Part shown: positions 13,809-20,228 of the stretch, piece after piece
Position numbering within the stretch: position 1 is the stretch's first letter
Layout: the number at the start of each line of letters is the position of its first letter
Source: Alectryocaccomicrobium faecavium
GTDB lineage: Bacteria; Bacillota; Clostridia; Christensenellales; Aristaeellaceae
Length of the DNA: 20,281 nucleotides
Assembly: GCA_018713425.1 (NCBI GenBank)
Contig: DVOT01000063.1
Span: 1 to 20,281 of the forward strand
Direction of reading: 5' to 3'
Notes under the pieces: generated by a model
Told to the model about the DNA's origin: nothing
Seen by the model: only the letters and a program-made list of their open reading frames with translations
Databases searched by the model: none
Made by a program: the position numbers and the translations under genes

Positions 13809-15656
13809 GGTATCCAGCGGATGCACGCCCCGGCGCGGGCAGGTGGCCTCGATGCCCGGCGGGCAATCGCGGTAGCCGGCGAGCGCTTGCGCCATAGCGC
13901 CACGCCCGTTGGTGATGGCGCTGAGCCGGCGGGGAAAATCAAACGTTTCGGCGGCGGGCGAGCGCGCGAGCAGGCGCATGTCCTCCCCTTCGGCGTCCGT
14001 TTGCAGCACTTCGCCGCGCATGGCCACGATTTCGCTGATCACGCGGCCCGCGCATTCGGCGGGCGCGTATACCGTCAATTCCAGGATGGGTTCCAGCAGC
14101 ACGCTGCCGCCGCGGCGCAGCCCATCGAGAAAGGCCATGGGCGTGGCCACGATGAAATCCAGCGGATGCGTGTGGATCAGGTGATGATTGCCGCCGGTGA
14201 GCGTGATCTTCACATCGTCCACCTGCCAGCCCAGCATGCCCTGGCGCGTGGCCAACGGAATGGCCTGCTCGATCTGGTGCTGGTAGCGGGCGGCGATGTC
14301 GCGCACGGGCACGAGGGATTCGAATCGCACGCCGCTGCCGCGCGGCAACGGATCGATGCGCAGCTCGATCACCGCCCAGCAGGGTTTGGGCATGGTGTAG
14401 GCCACAAAGCCCGTGGCGCTTTCGCGGATGGTTTCGCGATACACGGTGCTGGGCGGCCCAAACTGCGCCTGGATGCCGAAGCGTTCCCGCAAGTCCTCGG
14501 CCAGCACGTCCAGCTGCATCGCGCCCATCAGGCGCACGTGCGGCGCGCCGCCATAGAGCGCGGCGTCCAACAGCGGGTTTTCCGCCTGCAAGCGCTCCAG
14601 CGCGGCCATCAGCGCGTGGTCGTCCGCGTTTTCCGCGCCCAGGCGCGCCATCATCAGCGGCTCGCGCAGATTTCCCAGGCGCGGCGGCTCGGCCTCGCCA
14701 AGGGCGCTGCCCACGCGCGCGCCCGCCAGGCCGAACACGCGGCCGATTTCGCCCGCGCGCAGCTCGCCCAGATCCGCGCCCTTGCCGGATAGGGCGATGG
14801 AGCGAATTTGCGTGATTTTGCGTTCTTCCCGCCTGGCGCCTATGCGCACGCGCACGCTTTCCCGATTGCGCAGCGTGCCGGAAAACAGCCGCACCAGCGC
14901 CGCGCGGCCCAGAGCGGCGTCGTCCTCCACATCGAACACCACGCCGCTGGGCGCGCCTTCGCAATCCCCTCGCGGCGGCGGCAGGAGATCCACAATGGCG
15001 TCCAGCAATTCGCGCACACCCTCGCCCCGCAGGGCGCTGCCGCGCAGCGCGGGATACGCCGCGCAATCGCGCGTCATTTGCGCCACGCGGGGCAGCAGGG
15101 TTTCGCGCGGGGGAATGTCCCCGTTTAAGTAGCGCTCGAGCAGGGCCTCATCTTCTTCCGCTACCAGCGCGCAGAGCGCTTCCGCGTCCGCGTAATCGGC
15201 CACGCGGGTGGAAAGCCGCTTTTGCGCCTCGCGCAGGGCGCGCGCGGGATCCGCGCCTTCGCGGTCGATCTTGTTGAGATAGAGGATGGTGGGAATGCGC
15301 GCGTTTCGCAGCGCCTGGAACAAGGCGCACGTGTGCGGACGCACGCCGTCCGCCGCGTCGATCAGCAGCACCGCGCCATCCAGCGCCCACAGCGCGCGCT
15401 CTACCTCGGCGGCGAAATCCGCGTGTCCGGGCGTGTCCAATAGCTGAATGCGCGCGTCCCGCCAGGAAAAAGCGGTGCACGCCGCGCGCACGGAAATGCC
15501 GCGCCTGCGCTCAATGGCCAGGCGGTCGGTGTGCGCGGTGCCGTCGTCCACGCGGCCGGGGCGGTTGATCGCGCCCGAGGCAAACAACATCTGCTCCGTG
15601 AGCGTGGTTTTGCCCGCGTCCACGTGAGCCAGTATCCCGATATTTCGAATTTGCAT
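13752..15656 (-). CDS. Tet(M)-like translation-factor GTPase (ribosomal protection family)
   Basis: An EF-G-like GTPase that binds the ribosome; relatives dislodge tetracycline. The 634 residues are close to Tet(M) (639). G1 is AHVDAGKTT (10-18), switch I is RRRGISV (51-57, RGIT in Tet(M)), G3 is DTPGH (74-78) and G4 is NKID (128-131). Domains II-V follow, ending in GVHPLDTSKY and the FDE terminus. The domain IV loop that in Tet(M) reads YSPVSTPADF is replaced by LIHTHPLDF, so resistance should not be assumed. Start ATG 15656 matches the family MxIxNIGILAHVDAGKTT; no SD is present, but a strong promoter ends 6 bases before it. It is probably an intrinsic chromosomal paralogue, sharing high GC with its neighbours. 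Confidence 0.88.
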   Translation of the reverse strand: MQIRNIGILAHVDAGKTTLTEQMLFASGAINRPGRVDDGTAHTDRLAIERRRGISVRAACTAFSWRDARIQLLDTPGHADFAAEVERALWALDGAVLLIDAADGVRPHTCALFQALRNARIPTILYLNKIDREGADPARALREAQKRLSTRVADYADAEALCALVAEEDEALLERYLNGDIPPRETLLPRVAQMTRDCAAYPALRGSALRGEGVRELLDAIVDLLPPPRGDCEGAPSGVVFDVEDDAALGRAALVRLFSGTLRNRESVRVRIGARREERKITQIRSIALSGKGADLGELRAGEIGRVFGLAGARVGSALGEAEPPRLGNLREPLMMARLGAENADDHALMAALERLQAENPLLDAALYGGAPHVRLMGAMQLDVLAEDLRERFGIQAQFGPPSTVYRETIRESATGFVAYTMPKPCWAVIELRIDPLPRGSGVRFESLVPVRDIAARYQHQIEQAIPLATRQGMLGWQVDDVKITLTGGNHHLIHTHPLDFIVATPMAFLDGLRRGGSVLLEPILELTVYAPAECAGRVISEIVAMRGEVLQTDAEGEDMRLLARSPAAETFDFPRRLSAITNGRGAMAQALAGYRDCPPGIEATCPRRGVHPLDTSKYILAARSALEGGIFDE

Positions 15657-15662
15657 GGAAAC

Positions 15663-15691
15663 AGGATAGCGGATTTTGGCGGATTTGTCAA
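15663..15691 (-). promoter_or_regulatory. Promoter giving a leaderless mRNA for the Tet(M)-like GTPase
   Basis: On the minus strand a perfect TTGACA (complement of 15686-15691), a 17-bp spacer and TATCCT (complement of 15663-15668), then GTTTCC and the ATG. With the usual 6-8 base distance, transcription starts at or within two bases of the start codon. Confidence 0.7.
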
Positions 15692-15696
15692 TCCAA

Positions 15697-15727
15697 AAAT
15701 TTCCACGGAAATTTCCCATGGAAAATT
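15697..15727. promoter_or_regulatory. Tandem dyads between divergent GTPase and SH3 genes
   Basis: A perfect dyad AAATTTCC-AC-GGAAATTT (15697-15714) is followed by, and shares bases with, AATTTCCCATGGAAAATT (15710-15727, one mismatched pair). The TTCC/GGAA half sites repeat about every 12 bp just upstream of the -35 of the GTPase promoter. A protein-binding operator is possible. Confidence 0.4.
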
Positions 15728-15798
15728 GCAACCTTTTTGCGCAAAATTGGGTCTTATAAGGGAACGCGCGCTCAATACGAAAATGGAGGGGAAAAACA

Positions 15799-16743
15799 AT
15801 GGTACGCAAGATCTTCTGTCTATCGCTAGCGCTGATGCTGGTCGCCCTCGCCGTGCCCGCGATGGCGAGCACATCCGTGTGGGTGGAGACGCCCGCCGCC
15901 GATGGCGCGGTGAACCTCCGTTCTGGCCCGGGCACAGAGTATCCCGTGATCGGCTGGGCGGTGTATGGCGATGAACTGGTGCTCCTTTCCGCGGGGAACC
16001 AGTGGTATCAGGTGCAAATCGTAAAAAATGGCAAGATCGGCTTTATGAGCAAGGAATACATCTCCTTCGATAAGCCGAGTAGCACGCCTTCCACTGGCAC
16101 GACCGCGTGGATTTCCACCAAAACGGCCAACGGTTCCGTGAACATCCGCACCGGCCCCGGCACGGGCTATGGCGTGATCGGCTGGGCGCTGAACGGCGAT
16201 AAGCTGGAAGTGCTCTCGCGCGGCACCTCGTGGCACTATGTGAAACTCGTGAAGAACGGCAAAATTGGCTATGTGAGCGCGTCTTACGTGTCGTTCACGC
16301 AGGGCGGCTCCGGTTCCGGCGGCGGCTCGGGCAGCGGTTCGGGCAGCGGCAGCGCCACCAGCAGCAGCGGTCGCGTGGTGACCAAATACGCGTCCAGCAA
16401 TGTGAATGTGCGCGCTTCCGCCAGTTCGTCCAGCGGGGTGCTTACCTCCCTGAAGAACGGCACCACCGTCACCATCCTGGGCCGCACGGGCGATTGGTAC
16501 AAGATCCGCACCAGCGGCGGCACCGTGGGCTATATGTACAAGGACTACATCGCGGCGGGCACCGCGGCGGTGACCACCGGCGATGTGAACATGCGCTCCG
16601 GTCCCGGCACCAGCTATGCCCGGCTGCGCGTGATCCCCAAGGGCACCCAGATTGAAGTGCTCGAAAAGGGCTCTAGCTTCTCCAAAGTGCTCTATGGCAA
16701 TTACACGGGCTATATCTCCAATCGCTATTTCCGCAACGCCTAA
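15799..16743 (+). CDS. Secreted protein of four SH3b domains
   Basis: Exported protein probably binding cell-wall peptides or glycans. The 314 residues have a signal peptide (1-23, cleavage after AMA). Bacterial SH3 (SH3_3) repeats lie at about 26-91, 102-167, 191-252 and 256-313, each with the VN(L/I/V/M)R(S/T/A)GPGT-like signature or a variant. A Gly/Ser linker (168-190) separates repeats 2 and 3. There is no catalytic domain, transmembrane segment or sorting signal, so the role is binding only, as far as visible. Repeats 1 and 2 are much more alike than the others, pointing to a recent internal duplication. GGAGGGG lies 7 bases before the ATG. A TATAAG at 15755-15760 may be its -10 box, without a clear -35. 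Confidence 0.88.
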   Translation: MVRKIFCLSLALMLVALAVPAMASTSVWVETPAADGAVNLRSGPGTEYPVIGWAVYGDELVLLSAGNQWYQVQIVKNGKIGFMSKEYISFDKPSSTPSTGTTAWISTKTANGSVNIRTGPGTGYGVIGWALNGDKLEVLSRGTSWHYVKLVKNGKIGYVSASYVSFTQGGSGSGGGSGSGSGSGSATSSSGRVVTKYASSNVNVRASASSSSGVLTSLKNGTTVTILGRTGDWYKIRTSGGTVGYMYKDYIAAGTAAVTTGDVNMRSGPGTSYARLRVIPKGTQIEVLEKGSSFSKVLYGNYTGYISNRYFRNA

Positions 16744-16787
16744 ATAGCGCAATACATTCAAACAAACCAAAATTTTTTCTTATGGCA

Positions 16788-16820
16788 AGAGGCCGGGCGG
16801 GCAAAGACCGCCTGGCCTCT
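16788..16820. terminator. Hairpin after the SH3 gene
   Basis: AGAGGCCGGGCGG (16788-16800) pairs with CCGCCTGGCCTCT (16808-16820), a 13-bp stem with one G-T pair and a 7-base loop, 44 bases past the SH3 stop codon. No T run follows on either strand, so it is an atypical terminator or a 3' stabilising hairpin. Confidence 0.45.
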
Positions 16821-16828
16821 GATCGTTG

Positions 16829-16888
16829 AAAAAAGAGCGCGGCCCCCAGATTGTGTATCCTGGATTGGCCTAGGGGCTAAAGCCGCTC
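16829..16888 (-). terminator. Terminator of the NUDIX-MazG gene
   Basis: On the minus strand a stem begins inside the stop codon region (GAGCGGC and AGCCCC arms at 16873-16888), closes with GGGGGCCGCGCTC (complement of 16835-16847) and runs into TTTTTT (complement of 16829-16834). The stem has a bulge and a long loop. Confidence 0.55.
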
Positions 16889-17582
16889 ATTTTTTCTGCG
16901 CTTTTAGCAGCACGCCATTTTTGTTTTCGTACACACGCGCGCGGTTGATGGCCATTTTGCGCTGGACTTCCGCCTGCAAATCCACGCCCAGGATTTCCGC
17001 GAGGCCCATCAAATAAATTGCCACATCGGCCAATTCCTCGCCCACACTGTGCTGCTTTTTCCGGTAAGCGTCATAGGCCTCCGCCACCTCGCCATACAAG
17101 AGGCAGAATTCCTTGTGTACGTCCGTGACGTTAAAGCCCTTATCGAGCTTATTCTGGTAGGCGGCTTTTTGCATTTCCCGCAGGCTTCCCGCCCGCGCGC
17201 CATCCAGTTCGCGCAAGCGCTCGAGAATGGGCGCGTCCGCCGGGCAGAAATCGTATTGCGGAATTTCTTCCGGCCGGATCCAGCGCAGGGCGGCATGCTC
17301 CAGGCAACGCGGCTCGCCGGAAACAATCTGCGCGCAAAACAGGGTGAGCCGCACGGTGATGTCGGGATAGGCGTGCGTCACCTGCATGAATTCCTCGCCC
17401 ACGTGTACGATGATGTCCAGTTCTTCCCGGCATTCGCGCACGAGCGCCTGCTGCGGCGTTTCGCCCGGCTCCACCTTGCCCCCGGCGAATTCCCACAAAA
17501 GGCCGCGCGCCTTGCCCGCCGGCCGCTGGCAAATGAGAAACGCCTCGCCCCGCCAGACCAGCGCGGCCACCACATCGACCAT
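16887..17582 (-). CDS. NUDIX (MutT-like) hydrolase fused to a MazG-like NTP pyrophosphohydrolase
   Basis: Predicted house-cleaning enzyme with two nucleotide-hydrolysing modules in 231 residues. The N-terminal half (about 1-125) is a NUDIX domain with the box GKVEPGETPQQALVRECREEL (about 35-55), close to MutT 8-oxo-dGTP diphosphatases (LLWEFAGGK before it). The C-terminal half (about 130-231) resembles all-alpha MazG-like pyrophosphatases, with GEVAEAYD (E165, E168) and EELADVAIYLMGL (E183, D186) as the metal-binding ExxE and ExxD. The ATG at 17582 is preferred because AAGGA sits 6 bases before it; an ATG two codons earlier touches the SD. Probably monocistronic, with its own promoter and terminator. 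Substrates are inferred from the families. Confidence 0.82.
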   Translation of the reverse strand: MVDVVAALVWRGEAFLICQRPAGKARGLLWEFAGGKVEPGETPQQALVRECREELDIIVHVGEEFMQVTHAYPDITVRLTLFCAQIVSGEPRCLEHAALRWIRPEEIPQYDFCPADAPILERLRELDGARAGSLREMQKAAYQNKLDKGFNVTDVHKEFCLLYGEVAEAYDAYRKKQHSVGEELADVAIYLMGLAEILGVDLQAEVQRKMAINRARVYENKNGVLLKAQKK

Positions 17583-17637
17583 ATGCATTCCTTCCCTTCG
17601 CGCCCACATCGCGCGGGCCGCCAGTTTCGCTGCTTGT

Positions 17638-17666
17638 ATTGTAGCAAAATCCCGCCGGGGCGTCAA
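17638..17666 (-). promoter_or_regulatory. Promoter of the NUDIX-MazG gene
   Basis: On the minus strand TTGACG (complement of 17661-17666), a 17-bp spacer and TACAAT (complement of 17638-17643). It lies directly behind the phosphofructokinase terminator. Confidence 0.75.
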
Positions 17667-17690
17667 GCTGGTGGACGCCCGTCTGAAAGC

Positions 17691-17728
17691 AAAAAATCCG
17701 CCGCCCTGCCGGATTTGGCAGGGCGGCG
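17691..17728 (-). terminator. Rho-independent terminator of the phosphofructokinase gene
   Basis: CGCCGCCCTGCC (17699-17710) pairs perfectly with GGCAGGGCGGCG (17717-17728) around a 6-base loop. On the minus strand the stem is followed by GA and six T (complement of 17691-17696). It lies 14 bases past the stop codon. Confidence 0.92.
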
Positions 17729-17742
17729 CGCAAAACTTTGCT

Positions 17743-18984
17743 TTATGCCTTGACCTTTTTGAGGTTCACGAAGCGCGGCAGGCCGTCTTCGATCTTGAGA
17801 TCGGTCTGGCCCTGGATGAGGGGCAGCGCGTAATCGATGTATTCCTGCTTAAGGCCGTCGCCGGTTTCGTTGATCCACTCCAGCGGCACCTTCTTTTCGG
17901 TGTTGGCCACATCGGAGAGCTCGAAGAGCTTGATGTTGCACTTGTACTGGCCGTTTTCCACGGTGCGCTCGAAGCCGACCATCTTATCGGTGACGCCGTT
18001 CACCGCGTTTTCCACGGCGGCCTTGCCCGCGCTGAAGGACTCCTCGATGTCCGTCTTGCTGGCGACGTGCGCCGCGCAGCGCTGCAGCAGGCTCAGTTCG
18101 ATGCCGCGCACCTTCGCGCCCGTGGCTTCCTTGCAGCGGGCCGCCAGATAAGCGGCCAGGCCGCCCAGCTGCGCGTGGCCGAAGTTGTCCTTGGCCATGT
18201 CCTTGTTGGCGTATTCGGAGATGTACACGCCGTCCTTATCGCGGATGCCCTCGCTCACCACGGCGATGCACTTGCCGTTCTTGGCGTAGATCTCCTTCAC
18301 GGAGGCCAGGAACTTGTCCATATCGAAGGGCAGCTCGGGCAGGTAGATCAGATCCGGGCCATTGCCCTTGTAGGTGGCCAGCGCGGCGGAAGCGGCCAAC
18401 CAGCCCGCGTTGCGGCCCATGGCCTCGATGATGGTGACCATGCCGGTGTCGTACACGCGCGCGTCGCGATACACTTCCATGCAGGTGGTGGCGATGTACT
18501 TGGCGGCGGAGCCGAAGCCGGGGCAGTGGTCGGTGCCGTACAGGTCGTTATCGATGGTCTTGGGGATGCCCATCACGCGGCACTCATAGCCGTTTTTGAG
18601 CATGAACTTGGAAATCTTGTTGCAGGTATCCATGGAATCGTTGCCGCCATTGTAGAAGAAATAGCGCACATCGTATTTCTTAAAGATTTCCAGGATACGC
18701 TTATAATCGGTGTCGTCCACATCCGGGTCCTTGAGCTTATAGCGGCAGGAACCCAGCGCGGAAGACGGGGTATGCTTCATCAGCGCGAGCTCTTCGGGAT
18801 CTTCCTTGCCCATGTCGATCAGGTTGTCGTCGAGCACGCCTTTAATTCCGTTGAGCGCGCCCAGCACGCGGGTGATGGAATCGCTCTCCAGCGCGGTTTT
18901 GATTGCGCCGTAAGCGCTGGCGTTGATCACAGAGGTCGGGCCGCCGGATTGGCCGATGATGCAGGCACCCTTTAACTGGCTCAT
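17743..18984 (-). CDS. pfp: Diphosphate--fructose-6-phosphate 1-phosphotransferase (PPi-PFK)
   Basis: Glycolytic enzyme phosphorylating fructose-6-P, with PPi as likely donor, reversibly. The 413 residues fit the group II PFK family: GQSGGPT (11-17), YNGGNDSMDT (111-120), PKTIDNDL (141-148) and EAMGRNAGW (187-195). An Asp after GGN (D116) and the Lys of PKTIDND (K142) are the residues that distinguish PPi-dependent from ATP-dependent enzymes, both of which have Gly there in the ATP form. AAGGAG lies 9 bases before the ATG at 18984. It is monocistronic with a strong promoter and terminator, consistent with a highly expressed glycolytic gene in an anaerobe that saves ATP by using PPi. Confidence 0.93.
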   Translation of the reverse strand: MSQLKGACIIGQSGGPTSVINASAYGAIKTALESDSITRVLGALNGIKGVLDDNLIDMGKEDPEELALMKHTPSSALGSCRYKLKDPDVDDTDYKRILEIFKKYDVRYFFYNGGNDSMDTCNKISKFMLKNGYECRVMGIPKTIDNDLYGTDHCPGFGSAAKYIATTCMEVYRDARVYDTGMVTIIEAMGRNAGWLAASAALATYKGNGPDLIYLPELPFDMDKFLASVKEIYAKNGKCIAVVSEGIRDKDGVYISEYANKDMAKDNFGHAQLGGLAAYLAARCKEATGAKVRGIELSLLQRCAAHVASKTDIEESFSAGKAAVENAVNGVTDKMVGFERTVENGQYKCNIKLFELSDVANTEKKVPLEWINETGDGLKQEYIDYALPLIQGQTDLKIEDGLPRFVNLKKVKA

Positions 18985-19020
18985 GGTATTGCACTCCTTT
19001 ATATGGTATCTCCAAGTCTT

Positions 19021-19049
19021 ACTGTATCACAATCCGTGTTAAATGTCAA
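19021..19049 (-). promoter_or_regulatory. Promoter of the phosphofructokinase gene
   Basis: On the minus strand a perfect TTGACA (complement of 19044-19049), a 17-bp spacer and TACAGT (complement of 19021-19026), with an extended -10 TG. The 13-mer TGTGATACAGTAA around the -10 is identical to that of the promoter at 12841-12869. Confidence 0.85.
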
Positions 19050-19120
19050 TTCACGCGGGGTTTTCAATCGCGTCAAACCATTCTGGGGGAACCCGGCAAC
19101 GGGGCGCAAAGGCTGCCGAG

Positions 19121-19849
19121 TCAGTCGTCGCCTTCCAGGATATTGCTGGTGATATAATCCACGCCCATGGCGACGAGGCGCCGCGCTTCTTCCGGCGCGT
19201 CCACCGTCCAGCAATTGACCTTCCGCCCATGCGCGTGCAAACGCTGCACCAGGGCCGCGTCCACCGCGGCATAGTGCGCGTCCAAGTCCAGCCCGTGCGC
19301 GAGAAGCGCCTGCTCCACGCCTTCCTCCATGCGGCTCACCAAATACTGCGCTGGTTGCTCGGGCAGGATTTCCCGCAAGCGCAGCAGGTTTTCCAGTGCG
19401 AAAGCGATGAACACCACGTTTTCCAGTTGCCCTTCCGCGCGCAGGATGGCGATGATTTCTTCCAATTGCGCGCGCGTAAAATCGTCCTTCAATTCGAGCA
19501 CGCTCACCTTGCCATAGCGCTTGCAGGCCCGGGCGTATTCCTGCAGCGTGGGGATGCGCAAATCGCCGCGCGGCTCCCCCTCGGCGATGTCGTTTAAGCA
19601 GACATCGCGCAGCTCCGCCAGCGTGGACTGCCCAACGTTCAGCTTCTGCCGGGCGACGCGGCCCGTGTCCGCGTCGTGAATGGCCACATAATGCCCGTCC
19701 AGCGTGCGGTGAATGTCGGTTTCGATGCCGTAATAGCTGCGGTTGCCCGCCGCCACAAACGCGGCCATGGTGTTTTCCTTTTCCAGGCCGCTCACGCCCC
19801 GGTGCGCCACCATTTTGCACGCCCCGGCGCGAATTTTGATCGTATCCAT
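19121..19849 (-). CDS. Glycerophosphodiester phosphodiesterase (GDPD family)
   Basis: Hydrolyses glycerophosphodiesters to glycerol-3-phosphate and an alcohol, feeding lipid turnover. The 242 residues lack a signal peptide, so it resembles cytosolic UgpQ-type enzymes. Active-site signatures are AHRG (H16, R17), KENT (E25), GIETDIHRT (E43, D45) and AIHD (H58). The end reads VNCWTVDAPEEARRLVAMGVDYITSNILEGD, the usual last strand with W and the ITSN motif. GGAGGAGG lies 9 bases before the ATG at 19849. No convincing terminator follows; only a short CGGCA/TGCCG stem near 19095-19117 is seen before the pfp promoter. Confidence 0.92.
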   Translation of the reverse strand: MDTIKIRAGACKMVAHRGVSGLEKENTMAAFVAAGNRSYYGIETDIHRTLDGHYVAIHDADTGRVARQKLNVGQSTLAELRDVCLNDIAEGEPRGDLRIPTLQEYARACKRYGKVSVLELKDDFTRAQLEEIIAILRAEGQLENVVFIAFALENLLRLREILPEQPAQYLVSRMEEGVEQALLAHGLDLDAHYAAVDAALVQRLHAHGRKVNCWTVDAPEEARRLVAMGVDYITSNILEGDD

Positions 19850-19884
19850 TGCGTTCAGCCTCCTCCGGCGTTTGTCCGTGCCTT

Positions 19885-19913
19885 ATTATACCACGTCCCG
19901 CCGCCGGGTTCAA
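19885..19913 (-). promoter_or_regulatory. Promoter of the GDPD gene
   Basis: On the minus strand TTGAAC (complement of 19908-19913), a 17-bp spacer and a perfect TATAAT (complement of 19885-19890). The leader would be about 30 bases. Confidence 0.8.
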
Positions 19914-20020
19914 TCCCCGCCGCGCCTAAAGAATGGCTGCTATTCCGCCGCAAGCCAGGCCGCACCGCAAAAAGGAGCCGCCGCGAAAACACGCTGACTG
20001 TCAAAAAACCCCAGGAGAGC

Positions 20021-20080
20021 GCGGAGGGACGGAGCCCTCTCGCATTAAAATCGTCCCCGGCGGCGTGTACGGCGGGGACG
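20021..20080. repeat. Hairpins H1 and H2 of the right-edge block
   Basis: H1 pairs GCGGAGGG (20021-20028) with CCCTC-T-CGC (20035-20043), a stem with one bulged T. H2 pairs CGTCCCCG (20052-20059) with CGGGGACG (20073-20080). Flanking AAAATCG (20047-20053) and CGATTTT (20084-20090) could pair instead, competing with the next hairpin. Confidence 0.55.
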
Positions 20081-20082
20081 GG

Positions 20083-20127
20083 GCGATTTTTGCGGAGGAA
20101 AATCCCATTTTCCAGAGCAAAAATCGC
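20083..20127. repeat. Hairpin H3, two-tier perfect inverted repeat
   Basis: Outer arms GCGATTTTTGC (20083-20093) and GCAAAAATCGC (20117-20127) pair over 11 bp. Inner arms GGAAAAT (20097-20103) and ATTTTCC (20107-20113) pair over 7 bp around CCC. The two tiers are separated by a symmetrical 3x3 internal loop (GGA/AGA). Confidence 0.75.
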
Positions 20128-20134
20128 TTCTTTG

Positions 20135-20177
20135 CAGTTTCCGCGCCCGAAAATCCGTAGGATTTTAGCGGAAACTG
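20135..20177. repeat. Hairpin H4, two-tier perfect inverted repeat
   Basis: Outer arms CAGTTTCCGC (20135-20144) and GCGGAAACTG (20168-20177) pair over 10 bp. Inner arms AAAATCC (20150-20156) and GGATTTT (20160-20166) pair over 7 bp around GTA. The internal loop is asymmetrical (GCCCG against A). Confidence 0.75.
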
Positions 20178-20200
20178 ATTGAGGGGGTGGCAGTGGCGGG

Positions 20201-20228
20201 GGGCGCACGAAGCGCGCGCCCTGTGGGC
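20201..20228. repeat. Short GC-rich hairpins at the right edge
   Basis: GGGCGC (20201-20206) can pair with GCGCCC (20216-20221), or alternatively GCCC (20218-20221) with GGGC (20225-20228). These short arms are weaker evidence than H3 and H4. Confidence 0.4.

Noticed and set aside
13821..14792. Long plus-strand frame opposite the Tet(M)-like gene, and similar frames opposite the SH3 gene
   Set aside because: Antisense shadows rich in Arg, His and Ala with no recognisable domain.
13752..15656. Acquired tetracycline-resistance gene
   Set aside because: Domain IV tip residues differ from Tet(M), the base composition matches the chromosome, and there is no mobile context around it.
17386..18975. 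529-codon open frame opposite the phosphofructokinase and NUDIX genes
   Set aside because: It runs antisense through two clear genes and their terminator and promoter; the composition is that of a shadow frame.
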